Below, piece by piece: positions 45,390 through 54,473 of a stretch of DNA of 64,000 nucleotides. The DNA lies in contig NZ_VJOY01000010.1 of assembly GCF_007109405.1 (NCBI RefSeq), positions 124,001 to 188,000 of the forward strand, written 5' to 3'. Under the pieces are notes generated by a model. The model saw nothing but the letters and a program-made list of their open reading frames with translations, was not told the DNA's origin and ran no database searches. Positions within the stretch are counted from its first letter, which is position 1, and the number at the start of each line of letters is the position of its first letter. This DNA is from Pseudomonas mangiferae (GTDB lineage: Bacteria; Pseudomonadota; Gammaproteobacteria; Pseudomonadales; Pseudomonadaceae). A program made the translations under genes and the position numbers.

Positions 45390-46120
45390 TCGCGGCCCTC
45401 GAAGTACGTCAGGATCTGCGCGAGGTGCGCCTTGTCCGCCGGCGCCAGACGTGGCCGCTCGCAGTAATGCAGGTAGAAGCGCAGGCGCTGGGTGCGCGAC
45501 AGCTGGTACTTGGCCACTTTGTCCAGGCAGGCCAGGTCCTTGACGATGCGCCGACGCAGCAGCAACCCCCACCAGAACGAGCCGGTGGGGCAGTCGATGA
45601 GGAACAGCTGCGCCTGGCCGTCCACCAGCAGGTTGCGCCACTTCAGGTCGTTGTGGGCGAAGTGGTGGCGGTGCAGGGTGCGGGTGGCGGCGGCCAGCTG
45701 GCGGCTGACCCCGTCGACCCAGCGGCGGTCGGCCAGCCGCGGGTCATGGTGCTTGGCGAGGAAGGCCAGGTCCTGGGTATCCGGCAGCTCCCGGGTGATC
45801 AGCGCGCCGCGGGTGAACACACCGCCCTGGCGCTCCAGCCCCCAGCCGACGATGGGCGCGGTGGGGATGCCCCAGCGGGCGAAGTGGCGCAGGTTCTGCC
45901 ACTCGGCCTTCACCCGCGGCCGCCCCAGGTAGCGCCGCAGGCCCTTGCCGGCGCCCCAGTAGCGCTTGACGTAGTAGCGCACGCCGTCCCGCTGGACCCG
46001 CACCACTTCCGACAGCGGGTCCCGGGTCAGGCGCTCGCCCTGCAGGGCGAACACCGCTTCCAGGCTGCCGAAGTCCTCGGCCAGGGCGCGGTATTCCGGC
46101 GCCAGGTTCCAGCCGGCCAT
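45386..46120 (-). CDS. wapP: LPS heptose II kinase WapP
   Basis: 244 aa, start MAGWNLAPEYRALAEDFG, with its ATG overlapping the waaP stop codon by one base (TAATG). Kinase loop FAHNDLKWRNLLV (His156, Asp158, Asn163), metal Asp176 in FLIDCP, ATP Lys52 in YYVKRYW: all present, so it should be active. WapP phosphorylates heptose II of the inner core; these phosphates stabilise the P. aeruginosa outer membrane. Member of the overlapping waaF-to-tandem-kinase run. Confidence 0.88.
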   Translation of the reverse strand: MAGWNLAPEYRALAEDFGSLEAVFALQGERLTRDPLSEVVRVQRDGVRYYVKRYWGAGKGLRRYLGRPRVKAEWQNLRHFARWGIPTAPIVGWGLERQGGVFTRGALITRELPDTQDLAFLAKHHDPRLADRRWVDGVSRQLAAATRTLHRHHFAHNDLKWRNLLVDGQAQLFLIDCPTGSFWWGLLLRRRIVKDLACLDKVAKYQLSRTQRLRFYLHYCERPRLAPADKAHLAQILTYFEGRE

Positions 46121-46941
46121 TAGAGGGCGTCCCCGTAGCGCTGCTTGCGGGCGTACAGGCGGGCCGCCTTGCGCTCCAGCCAGGCCAGCAGGCGCGCTTC
46201 CTCGCGCAGGACCCTGCGCAGCCCGTCGCGGCCATCGGCGTGGCGGAAGTAGGTGCGCAGGAAGCGCAGGCGGTCGCGGCGGGTCAGGCCGATGTCCAGG
46301 GCGGAGAAGTACAGCGCGGCCAGGTCCTTGTCGCGCCAGCGGCGCGGCGTCGCCGCGCGGGTCTGGGCGCGGTGCAGGTCGATCACCGAGAGACGGAACG
46401 CGTCGGCGCGCACCGGCGCGTCGGTGTGCAGCAGGAAGTGGCAGATGTAGCAGTCCCGGTGGTTGACCCCGGCCCGGTGCATGTCGCCCACCATCCGCGC
46501 CACCTCGGCGATCAGCGCGTGCTTGAGGGCCGGCGGCGGCGGGTTGCGCGGCCAGTCGAGGCTGAAGTCCTCCAGGCTGACGGTGGGCGCCAGTTCCTCG
46601 GTGACGATGAAGGAATGCTGGGTCGCCGGGTTGCCGCCCCGCTCGCCGTAGGCTACCGCGGTCATGGTGGGCACGCCGGCCTGGTGCAGGCGCTCCAGGG
46701 CGGTCCACTCCTGGCCGGCGCCCAGCACCGGGGCCTTGGCGCTGAGCAGGTTCTTGGCGATCTCGCCCCAGCCGATGCCGCGGTGGATCTTGACGAAGTA
46801 GCCGCGCCCGTCCACTTCGGTGCGCAGGGTCCGGCGGCCCTCCAGCTCGCGGTAGACCTGGCCTTGCAGCCGCTCCACCTCGGCGAACGGGTCGCGCCCG
46901 GCCCAGAGGGTATTGAAGGGTTCGGCGAGGACCAGCTTCAT
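46120..46941 (-). CDS. waaP: LPS heptose I kinase WaaP
   Basis: 273 aa. Phosphorylates heptose I of the inner core using ATP, a modification essential in P. aeruginosa. Lys51, Lys69 (LSAKAP) and catalytic Asp163 (NHRDCYICHFL) sit at the positions known from that enzyme, and VIDLHRAQ supplies the metal ligand. The ATG overlaps the waaG stop codon (ATGA). A normal-length, intact copy. Confidence 0.96.
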   Translation of the reverse strand: MKLVLAEPFNTLWAGRDPFAEVERLQGQVYRELEGRRTLRTEVDGRGYFVKIHRGIGWGEIAKNLLSAKAPVLGAGQEWTALERLHQAGVPTMTAVAYGERGGNPATQHSFIVTEELAPTVSLEDFSLDWPRNPPPPALKHALIAEVARMVGDMHRAGVNHRDCYICHFLLHTDAPVRADAFRLSVIDLHRAQTRAATPRRWRDKDLAALYFSALDIGLTRRDRLRFLRTYFRHADGRDGLRRVLREEARLLAWLERKAARLYARKQRYGDAL

Positions 46942-48086
46942 CGGCGCGCGGCCTCGTGGCCGACCGGGCGGGCGTCGTCGAGGATCACGTCCGCCGCCCG
47001 CTCCGGCATGGAATACAGGTCGGCGTGTTCGGCGAAGGCCAGACCGTTGCGCGACCAGCGGGCGCGGGCCTCGTCGTCGGCGAGCATGTCGGCCAGGCCA
47101 CGGTCCAGCCGCGGCTGCTCGAAGGGGCTGGGCAACACCTGGCCGGCGTCGGCATCGGCGATGTAGTGGGCATAGCCGCAGACATCGGTGACCAGCACCG
47201 GCAGCCCGGCCACCAGGGCCTCCAGCAGCACGGTGCCGGTGTTCTCGTTGTAGGCCGGGTGGATCAGCAGGTCGGCCCCCAGCAGGAAGCGCGGGATATC
47301 GCTGCGGCCCTTGAGGATGCTCACCCGGTCGGCGATGCCCAGGGCCTTCATCTGCAGCAGGAACGGCTTGGGGTCGTCCTGGCCGATGGCGATCAGCCGG
47401 GTGCGCCCGCGCAATGCACGGGGCAGTGCGGCGACGGCCTTGAGGGTGCGGTCCAGGCCCTTGGTCTTGAAGCCGGAGCCGATCTGCACCACCAGGCGCT
47501 CGTCGTCCCCCAGCCCGAACTCGCGGCGGAACGCGGTGCGGATCTCGGCGGCGTTGGCCGGCGCGCGGCGGTCCGCGGCGATGCCCGGCGGCAGCAGGTG
47601 GAAGCGCGCCGCGGGGGTCCCGTAGTGCTTGACGAACAGCGGCTGCTGGACCTCGGAGATCATCAGGATCTCGGTCTTCGACGCCGGGTCGAACACCGCC
47701 CGCTCATAGTCGGCGAAGTGCCGGTAGCGGCCCCACTGGCGGTACAGGCCGTTGCGCAGGGTCTGGGCCTTGTCCTCGAAGCAGCCGTCGGCGGCGTAGT
47801 AGACGTCGAGCCCGGGCATTTTGTTGAAGCCCACCACCCGGTCCACCGGGTCCCGGGCCAGGTCGGCCTCGACCCAGGCCTGCAGCTTCTCGTTGCGCCG
47901 GTGGTTGAACAGCGCCTTCACCGGCACCACCCGAACGTCGAAGCCCGCGGGGACCTCGCCTTCCCAGATCGGCGTGTAGACCCGGATGCCGTGGCCGCGG
48001 CGCTGGCACTCCAGGGCGATGCGCAGGAAGTCCCGCTGCAGCCCGCCGAACGGGAAGTACTTGTAGAGGATGAAAGCTAGATGCAT
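46938..48086 (-). CDS. waaG: LPS core glucosyltransferase-family WaaG
   Basis: 382 aa. A GT4, GT-B fold enzyme: LYKYFPFGGLQRDFLRIAL with the GG loop near the N-terminus, VVQIGSGFKTKGLDRTLKAV and HPAYNENTGTVLLEALVAGL (EX7E) in the donor domain. WaaG adds the first outer-core sugar (GalNAc in P. aeruginosa, Glc in E. coli) to heptose II. The ATG at 48086 overlaps the end of waaC by 10 bp. Confidence 0.93.
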   Translation of the reverse strand: MHLAFILYKYFPFGGLQRDFLRIALECQRRGHGIRVYTPIWEGEVPAGFDVRVVPVKALFNHRRNEKLQAWVEADLARDPVDRVVGFNKMPGLDVYYAADGCFEDKAQTLRNGLYRQWGRYRHFADYERAVFDPASKTEILMISEVQQPLFVKHYGTPAARFHLLPPGIAADRRAPANAAEIRTAFRREFGLGDDERLVVQIGSGFKTKGLDRTLKAVAALPRALRGRTRLIAIGQDDPKPFLLQMKALGIADRVSILKGRSDIPRFLLGADLLIHPAYNENTGTVLLEALVAGLPVLVTDVCGYAHYIADADAGQVLPSPFEQPRLDRGLADMLADDEARARWSRNGLAFAEHADLYSMPERAADVILDDARPVGHEAARR

Positions 48087-49087
48087 GGGACAGGCTCCGA
48101 CGCCTGCAGCAGGGCGTCCAGTTCGGTGGCCACCTGCTCCGGCAGCAGTTCGTCGAAGCACGGCCGCTGGCGGTCGCCCTGGCCGGCGTACGGCCCCTGG
48201 GCGCACAGGTGGACCTGGCCACGGCCGTAGGCACCGACCCGCGACGGCAGGGTTGGCCCGTACAGCGAGACGGTGGGCACGTCGAAGGCGGCGGCCAGGT
48301 GGCCCAGGCCGGTGTCCACGGCGACACAGGCGCGGGCGCCGGCGATCACCTTGGCGATCCCGGCGAGGTTCAGCCGCGGCAGCACCGCGGCCTGCTCCAG
48401 GCCGGCGACGATGCGCTCGGCGCGGGCCTTCTCGGTGTCGTTGCCCCAGGGCAGGCGCAGCGCCCAGCCGCGGGCGCTCATGCGCTCGGCGAGGCGTCGC
48501 CAGTAGGCTTCCGGCCAATGCTTGCTGGGCCAGGTGGTGCCGTGCAGGAACAGCAGGTAGGGCGCCTCGGCGCCGGCGGCCAGGGGCGCGCGCTGCAGGC
48601 CGTAGTCCCCGGTGCCGGCGGGCAGCGGGTAATCCAGGGCCTGGGCGAACAGCTGGCGGACCCGTTCCACCGCGTGCTGGTCCCACGCCACCGGGTAGCC
48701 ATGGGTGTAGAGGCGGCTGGCCAGGGGCTCGCGGGCCGAGTCGCGGTCCAGGCCGACCACCGGGCCACGGGCGTAGCGGGTCAGCCAGGCGCTCTTGAGC
48801 AGGCCCTGGGCATCGATCACCAGGTCGTAGCGGTTTTCCCGCAGGCGGCGCTTGAAGCGCGCCCATTCGCCGTTGCGCAGGGTCTGCAGCGGGTGCTTGC
48901 GCCAGCGGCGGATGGCCACCGGGATGACCTGGGCAACCGCCGGATGCCAGGCGGGAATCTCGGCGAAGCCCTCCTCCACCACCCAGTCGAAACGGATGCC
49001 GGGAATTGCCCGGGCGGCGTCGGTCAACGCCGGCAGCGTGTGGATGACGTCGCCCAGGGAGGAAGTCTTGACCAGCAAGACTCTCAT
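48077..49087 (-). CDS. waaC: LPS heptosyltransferase I WaaC
   Basis: 336 aa, GT9 family. MRVLLVKTSSLGDVIHTLPA is the family start; LHGTTWPSKHWPEAYW and AVDTGLGHLAAAFDVPTVSL (Asp and donor loop) define the C-terminal half. Adds the first heptose to Kdo2-lipid A. The ATG overlaps the waaF stop codon (ATGA). Confidence 0.97.
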   Translation of the reverse strand: MRVLLVKTSSLGDVIHTLPALTDAARAIPGIRFDWVVEEGFAEIPAWHPAVAQVIPVAIRRWRKHPLQTLRNGEWARFKRRLRENRYDLVIDAQGLLKSAWLTRYARGPVVGLDRDSAREPLASRLYTHGYPVAWDQHAVERVRQLFAQALDYPLPAGTGDYGLQRAPLAAGAEAPYLLFLHGTTWPSKHWPEAYWRRLAERMSARGWALRLPWGNDTEKARAERIVAGLEQAAVLPRLNLAGIAKVIAGARACVAVDTGLGHLAAAFDVPTVSLYGPTLPSRVGAYGRGQVHLCAQGPYAGQGDRQRPCFDELLPEQVATELDALLQASEPVPCI

Positions 49088-50121
49088 TCCACGGCCTCGA
49101 CGGGGTCTGCCACCAGGCGCTCGAGGGCGTCCATCACCGGGCGCGGCTTGAGCTGGCGCAGGCAATCGTAGTGGCCGAAGCGGCAGGTGCGGTCGAAGCA
49201 GGGGCTGCAGTCCAGGCCGAGGCGGACGATCTCCACCTGGCTGGCCAGCGGCGGGGTGAACAGCGGCGAGGTGGAGCCGTAGACCGCCACCAGCGGGCGG
49301 TCCAGGGCGGCGGCCACGTGCATCAGCCCGGAGTCGTTGGAGACCACCGCGCCGGCACAGGACAGCAGGTCGATGGCCTGGGCCAGGCTGGTCTGCCCGG
49401 CGAGGTTGGTGACTTCCTCGCGCAGGCCGGGGATCAGCCGCGAGCGGATGGCCTCGCCCACCGGGTGGTCGTTCTTCGAACCGAACAGCCACACCTGCCA
49501 GCCGGCGCGCACCTTCAGCTCGGCCACCTTGGCGTAGTGCTCGGACGGCCAGCGCTTGGCCTCGCCGAACTCGGCCCCGGGGCACAGCGCCAGCACCGGG
49601 CGGTCCAGGCTCAGGCCGAAGGCGTCCAGCGCCGCGTCGCGGCTGGCGGCCTCGATGCGCAGCGACGGCTGCGGGTAGGGCTGCGGCAGCTCCGCCCCGG
49701 GCGGGTAGGCCAGGGCCATGAAGCGCTCGATCATCAGCGGGTAGCGCTGCTTGTCCAGGGTGCGCAGGTCGTTGAGCAGGCCGTAGCGCATCTCGCCGCG
49801 CCAGCCGGTGCGGGTCGGGATGCCGGCGAAGAACGGGATCAGCGCGGACTTCAGCGAGTTGGGCAGCAGGATCGCCTGATCGTAGCGGCCCTTCAGCGCG
49901 CGACCGAGCCGTCGTCGGGTGGCCAGTTCGAAGGCGCCATGGCCAAGGGGCAGGCTCAGCGCCTCGCTCACCTCGGGCATGCGCTCCAGCAGCGGCCGGC
50001 TCCAGTCGGGCGCCAGCACGTCGATCCGGCAGTCGGGGTGACGGCGCTTCAGGCAGGCGAACAGCGTCTGCGCCATGACCATGTCGCCGACCCAGCTCGG
50101 ACCTACGATCAGTATTCTCAT
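49084..50121 (-). CDS. waaF: LPS heptosyltransferase II WaaF
   Basis: 345 aa, GT9 family. MRILIVGPSWVGDMVMAQTL at the start, CPGAEFGEAKRWPSEHYAKV and VSNDSGLMHVAAALDRPLVA in the donor domain. Adds the second heptose to the first. First gene of the overlapping run waaF-waaC-waaG-waaP-wapP-wapQ-tandem kinase; 82 nt separate it from ilvE on the same strand, so transcription may start in that gap or come through from ilvE. Confidence 0.97.
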   Translation of the reverse strand: MRILIVGPSWVGDMVMAQTLFACLKRRHPDCRIDVLAPDWSRPLLERMPEVSEALSLPLGHGAFELATRRRLGRALKGRYDQAILLPNSLKSALIPFFAGIPTRTGWRGEMRYGLLNDLRTLDKQRYPLMIERFMALAYPPGAELPQPYPQPSLRIEAASRDAALDAFGLSLDRPVLALCPGAEFGEAKRWPSEHYAKVAELKVRAGWQVWLFGSKNDHPVGEAIRSRLIPGLREEVTNLAGQTSLAQAIDLLSCAGAVVSNDSGLMHVAAALDRPLVAVYGSTSPLFTPPLASQVEIVRLGLDCSPCFDRTCRFGHYDCLRQLKPRPVMDALERLVADPVEAVE

Positions 50122-50203
50122 CAGGACAGTCTCGGACGCCGGCCATGGGCGGCGAGCCGGCGCGGTATCAACCGTCCGTCCCCCGCCACCCACGGCTGGC
50201 CGG

Positions 50204-51127
50204 TCACTTCACCAGGGTGCGCCACTCGGCATGGGCGTCGGTCTTGCCGGACACCAGGTCGAAGTAGGCCGTCTGCAGTTTCTCGGTCACCGGGCCGCGG
50301 CTGCCGGCGCCGATCTGGCGGCCGTCGACCTCGCGGATCGGCGTCACTTCGGCGGCGGTGCCGGTGAAGAAGGCCTCGTCGGCGATGTACACCTCGTCGC
50401 GGGTGATGCGCTTCTCCACCACCTTGATGCCCAGCTTGTCGGCCAGGGTCAGCACGGTGTGGCGGGTGATGCCGTTGAGGCAGGCGGTGACTTCCGGGGT
50501 GTAGATCACACCGTCCTTGATGATGAAGATGTTCTCCCCCGAGCCCTCGGCCACGTAGCCTTCCGGGTCCAGCATCATCGCCTCGTCGGCGCCGCCGGAA
50601 ATGGCTTCCTGCAGGGCCAGCATGGAGTTGATGTAAGCGCCGTTGGACTTGGCGCGGGTCATGGAGATGTTCACGTGGTGGCGGGTGAAGGAGCTGGTGC
50701 GGACCTTGATGCCCTGCTTCAGCGCGTCCTCGCCCATGTACGCGCCCCAGTGCCAGGCAGCGACGATGACGTGGACCTTCAGGCCGGAGGCGCGCAGGCC
50801 CATGCCTTCGCTTCCGTAGAACACCATGGGGCGGATGTAGGCGCTTTCCAGGTTGTTCTCCCGCACCGCGGCGCGGGTCGCCTCGTTGATCTGTTCCTTC
50901 GAGTACGGCAGCTTCATGTTCATGATGTGCGCCGAGTCGAACAGGCGGTCGGTGTGAGCCTGCAGGCGGAAGATCGCGGTGCCGGCCGGGGTGTCGTAGG
51001 CACGCACGCCCTCGAACACGCCCATCCCGTAATGCAGGGTGTGGGTCAGCACGTGGGTGGTCGCGTCGCGCCACTGCACCAGTTCGCCGTCGTACCAGAT
51101 CACGCCATCACGGTCGGCCATCGACAT
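50204..51127 (-). CDS. ilvE: Branched-chain amino acid aminotransferase IlvE
   Basis: 307 aa, PLP-dependent class IV. The PLP lysine is Lys160 (ISMTRAKSNGAYINS), and YVAEGSGENIFIIKDG is the family's conserved motif. Transfers the amino group between glutamate and the leucine, isoleucine or valine keto acids. A GAGGAG lies upstream of the ATG at 51127. It lies between glnE (118-nt gap) and waaF in the order I recall for P. aeruginosa. Confidence 0.98.
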   Translation of the reverse strand: MSMADRDGVIWYDGELVQWRDATTHVLTHTLHYGMGVFEGVRAYDTPAGTAIFRLQAHTDRLFDSAHIMNMKLPYSKEQINEATRAAVRENNLESAYIRPMVFYGSEGMGLRASGLKVHVIVAAWHWGAYMGEDALKQGIKVRTSSFTRHHVNISMTRAKSNGAYINSMLALQEAISGGADEAMMLDPEGYVAEGSGENIFIIKDGVIYTPEVTACLNGITRHTVLTLADKLGIKVVEKRITRDEVYIADEAFFTGTAAEVTPIREVDGRQIGAGSRGPVTEKLQTAYFDLVSGKTDAHAEWRTLVK

Positions 51128-51245
51128 ATTGCCTGCTCCTCAAAGAATGAAGGTCCTGCCCGGCGCGCGCCGGGCGAGAGAGGGGAACGCGGACCGGCCG
51201 CGTCCCGCCAGGGGGTCTTTCATCGCCGGGGAAACCGAGCCGGCG

Positions 51246-54188
51246 TCACGCCAGCCCGAGTGCCTGCCAGAGGCGCATGACACCGCGCCGCTGGTCGTGG
51301 AACTGCTCGCCGCCGACCACCGCCGGCTGCTTCTGCAGCGCCAGTCGGTGCGCCACCGCGCGGTAGGCCTTGTAGGCTTCCTGCAGCAGGTGGACATCCG
51401 CCTCGGCGAGCAGGCCGGCCGCGGCCAGGCCATCCAGGATGCGGATGTTGTCGGTGTAGCGCAGCAGCGCGGGGTGCGCCCGGGACCACGCCAAGGCCGC
51501 GTATTGCACCATAAATTCGATATCGACGATACCTCCGGCGTCCTGCTTGAGCTCGAACGGAGCGCCCGCCTCGAAGGCCTGCGGGGCACGCCCGGCATCG
51601 GTCGCGCGGGTGCCGAGGTTGTCGCGCATCTTCGCGCGCATCTCGCTCACCTCGCCGCGCAGCACCGCCTCGTCCCGCTCGCGGCCGAGCACCTCGGCGC
51701 GGATCGCCTCGAAGGCCGTGCCGACCCGCGGCGAACCGGCCAGCACCCGCGCGCGCACCAGGGCCTGATGCTCCCAGGTCCAGGCCTCGCCGCGCTGGTA
51801 GCGGCCGAACGCCGCCAGGGAGCTGACCAGCAGGCCCGCCGCCCCCGACGGGCGCAGGCGCATGTCCACCTCGTACAACGCGCCGGAGGTGGTCTGGGTG
51901 GTCAGCAGGTGAATGATCCGCTGCCCCAGGCGGGTGAAGAACTGGGCGCCGTCGATGGGCTTGGCGCCGTCGGTTTCCGCCTGGGGGTCGCCGTCGTGGA
52001 TGAACACCAGGTCCAGGTCGGAGCCGTGGCCCAGCTCCAGGCCGCCCACCTTGCCGTAGCCGACGATGATGAAGTCCGGGTCGCAGGGGTCGCCGTCGAG
52101 GCGCCGCGGAGTGCCGTGGCGGGCCACGGTGTGGCGCCAGGCCAGGGCCAGCACCTGGTCGAGGATCGCCTCGGCGAGCCAGGTCAGGTAGTCGCTGACC
52201 TTCATCAGCGGCAGCGTGCCGGCGATCTCCGAGGCCGCCACCCGCAGACTGTGGGCCAGCTTGAAGTGCCGCAGGGCCTCCATCTGCTGCTCCAGGTCCT
52301 CCTCGGGAATGCGCGCCAGACGCTCGCGCAGCTCGGCCGCCAGCTCCGGTGCCTGGGGCGGGCTGAACAGCCGGCCCTCGTTGAGCAATTCGTCCAGCAG
52401 CAGCGGGAAGCGGGTGATCTGCTCGGCGATCCACGGGCTGCTGGCGCAGAGCATGATCAGCCGCTGCAGCGCCCCGGGGTTCTCGCTGAGCAGTACCAGG
52501 TAGGCGGAGCGCCGCGCTACCCGCTCCACCAGGGGCAGCACCCGCTCCAGGGCCAGGTCCGGGTCGTCGTGCTCCACCACCTGGGCCAGCAGGCGCGGCA
52601 CGAAGGCGTCCAGGCGCTCCCGGCCGAGCCGCTGCATGGCCCGTACCTGGGCGCCATCACGCAGGTCCGCCAGGCGCTTCCAGGCCTCGGCCGGCGCCTT
52701 GAAGCCGGCCTCCTCCAGTTGCCGGCAGACCGCCTCCTGGTCGAACGCCTCTTCCCACAGCGGCAGCCACTGGGCGCCGATCACCGTGTCCTCGGTGCCC
52801 GCCTCGTCCTCGTCGGGGTCGGCGATCACCTGGCGGAAATGCCAGTCGATGCGCTCGCGCCAGTGCTGCAGGCGTTCGAGGAACGCCGGCCAGTCGGCGA
52901 AGCCCATGATGAACGCCACCCGGGCCCGCTCGCCGGCGTCTTCCGGAAGCATCTGAGTCTGGCGGTCGGCGATGGCCTGCAACGCATGCTCGGCATAGCG
53001 CAGGAAGGCGTAGCCGTCGCGCAGCTCGGCCACCACCGCAGGCGGCAGGTAACCCTGCCCTTCCAGGGTGTCCAGCACCTTCAGCAACGGCCGCTGCTGC
53101 AGGCTGAGGTCGCGTCCGCCGTGGATCAGCTGGAAGGCCTGGGCGATGAACTCCACCTCGCGGATGCCGCCGGCGCCCAGCTTGATGTTGTCGGCCATGC
53201 CCTTGCGCCGCACTTCCTGCTGGATCAGCTGCTTCATGGTGCGCAGCGCCTCGATGGCGGAGAAATCCAGGTAGCGGCGGTAGACGAAGGGTCGCAGCAT
53301 CTCCAGCAGCTGCCGGCCGGCCTCGCGGTCGCCGCCCACCACCCGCGCCTTGATCATGGCGTAGCGTTCCCAGTCGCGGCCCTGGTCCTGGTAGTACTGC
53401 TCCAGGGCGGCGAAGCTCAGGGCCAAGCCCCCCACCGACCCATAGGGCCGCAGGCGCATGTCGACCCGGAAGACGAAGCCGTCCACGGTGATGGTGTCCA
53501 GCGCCTTGATCAGGCGTTGGCCGAGGCGCACGAAGAACGCCTGGTTGTCCATCGGTCGCCGCGCGCCGACGGTCTCGCCGCCCTCCGGGAAGCCGAAGAT
53601 CAGGTCGATGTCCGAGGACAGGTTCAGCTCCCCTGCCCCCAGCTTGCCCATGCCGAGGATCACCAGGTGCTGCGGCTGCCCGGAGCGACCGCCGGTGGGC
53701 GTGCCCAGCTGGGCGACGAGGCGCCCGTGGAGCCAGTGGCAGGCCTGGTCGATACAGGCGTCGGCCAGGTCGGAGAGGTCGCGGCAGGTTTCCCGCAGGT
53801 CGGCCTGGCGGGTCACGTCGCGCCAGACGATGCGCAGTTGCTGGCGGTTGCGGAAGCGCCGCAGCCGGCGCGCCAGTTCGTCCTCGTCGTCGCACCCCTC
53901 CAGCGCGGCGACCAGGGCATCCCGCAGGGCGCCAGGCGCCAGGGGTTGCTCCAGCGCACCGCTGGACGCGTAGGCGATGAACCCGGCCGGGTCGCGGCGG
54001 ACCTGCTCGGCGACGAAGTCGCTGGCCGCGCCGACCCGCCGCAGCGCCTGCCAGCGGGCCTCGGGCCAGCCGGCCAGGGCGCTGTCCCGCGCGGGATCGT
54101 CCAGGGAAGGGTCGCGGAGGTCGGCCAGCAGGCGTTCGCCCAAGGGCTCGAGGGAGGCCGGCAGGTCGGCCAGCGGGGGCAGGCTCAT
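51246..54188 (-). CDS. glnE: Bifunctional glutamine synthetase adenylyltransferase/deadenylase GlnE
   Basis: 980 aa. Modifies and restores glutamine synthetase according to nitrogen status, steered by PII. Two nucleotidyltransferase domains are visible: the N-terminal adenylyl-removing one with LSSDIDLIFGFPEGGE, and the C-terminal adenylyl-adding one with GHGSDLDLVFIHDGDPQAE; a helical regulatory region lies between. AGGA is 7 nt ahead of the ATG at 54188. Divergent from aceE across 285 bp. Confidence 0.98.
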   Translation of the reverse strand: MSLPPLADLPASLEPLGERLLADLRDPSLDDPARDSALAGWPEARWQALRRVGAASDFVAEQVRRDPAGFIAYASSGALEQPLAPGALRDALVAALEGCDDEDELARRLRRFRNRQQLRIVWRDVTRQADLRETCRDLSDLADACIDQACHWLHGRLVAQLGTPTGGRSGQPQHLVILGMGKLGAGELNLSSDIDLIFGFPEGGETVGARRPMDNQAFFVRLGQRLIKALDTITVDGFVFRVDMRLRPYGSVGGLALSFAALEQYYQDQGRDWERYAMIKARVVGGDREAGRQLLEMLRPFVYRRYLDFSAIEALRTMKQLIQQEVRRKGMADNIKLGAGGIREVEFIAQAFQLIHGGRDLSLQQRPLLKVLDTLEGQGYLPPAVVAELRDGYAFLRYAEHALQAIADRQTQMLPEDAGERARVAFIMGFADWPAFLERLQHWRERIDWHFRQVIADPDEDEAGTEDTVIGAQWLPLWEEAFDQEAVCRQLEEAGFKAPAEAWKRLADLRDGAQVRAMQRLGRERLDAFVPRLLAQVVEHDDPDLALERVLPLVERVARRSAYLVLLSENPGALQRLIMLCASSPWIAEQITRFPLLLDELLNEGRLFSPPQAPELAAELRERLARIPEEDLEQQMEALRHFKLAHSLRVAASEIAGTLPLMKVSDYLTWLAEAILDQVLALAWRHTVARHGTPRRLDGDPCDPDFIIVGYGKVGGLELGHGSDLDLVFIHDGDPQAETDGAKPIDGAQFFTRLGQRIIHLLTTQTTSGALYEVDMRLRPSGAAGLLVSSLAAFGRYQRGEAWTWEHQALVRARVLAGSPRVGTAFEAIRAEVLGRERDEAVLRGEVSEMRAKMRDNLGTRATDAGRAPQAFEAGAPFELKQDAGGIVDIEFMVQYAALAWSRAHPALLRYTDNIRILDGLAAAGLLAEADVHLLQEAYKAYRAVAHRLALQKQPAVVGGEQFHDQRRGVMRLWQALGLA

Positions 54189-54296
54189 GGTCTATCCTTT
54201 CCGGGCCGTCGGTGCGGCGACGGTGCCGGCGGCGCGCGACTCGCCCCGTCGACAATGCCCGAACTGCCCGCCGCTTGCGGTCGACGACCGCCTGAA

Positions 54297-54311
54297 TGTA
54301 GTTTTACTACG
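54297..54311. promoter_or_regulatory. Palindromic operator-like site 1 upstream of aceE
   Basis: tgtagttttactacg: an imperfect copy of the tgtagt-n3-actaca palindrome, with one mismatch at the end. Its centre is about 52 bp from that of site 2. Likely bound by a GntR-type or similar dimeric regulator of aceE-aceF or glnE; the regulator is not in the window. Confidence 0.6.
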
Positions 54312-54346
54312 AAATAATGTGTCGGAAATGCTGAAACGGGCGTCGG

Positions 54347-54365
54347 TTTGTAGTAAAACTACAAA
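54347..54365. promoter_or_regulatory. Palindromic operator-like site 2 upstream of aceE
   Basis: tttgtagtaaaactacaaa: a perfect 8-bp inverted repeat with a 3-base centre, lying about 110 bp before the aceE ATG. It is the better of the two sites. The AT-rich region around both also stands out against the background and probably contains the aceE promoter. Confidence 0.7.
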
Positions 54366-54473
54366 GCCGGTCCAACCTTCCGGCCATCCAAGAATTCGCC
54401 GCGGCCCGCCCACGAGGCCGGTCACGAAAAACAGGCCTCCGATTCTGGAAGCCTTTCCGCCCTGGAGCAAGCC

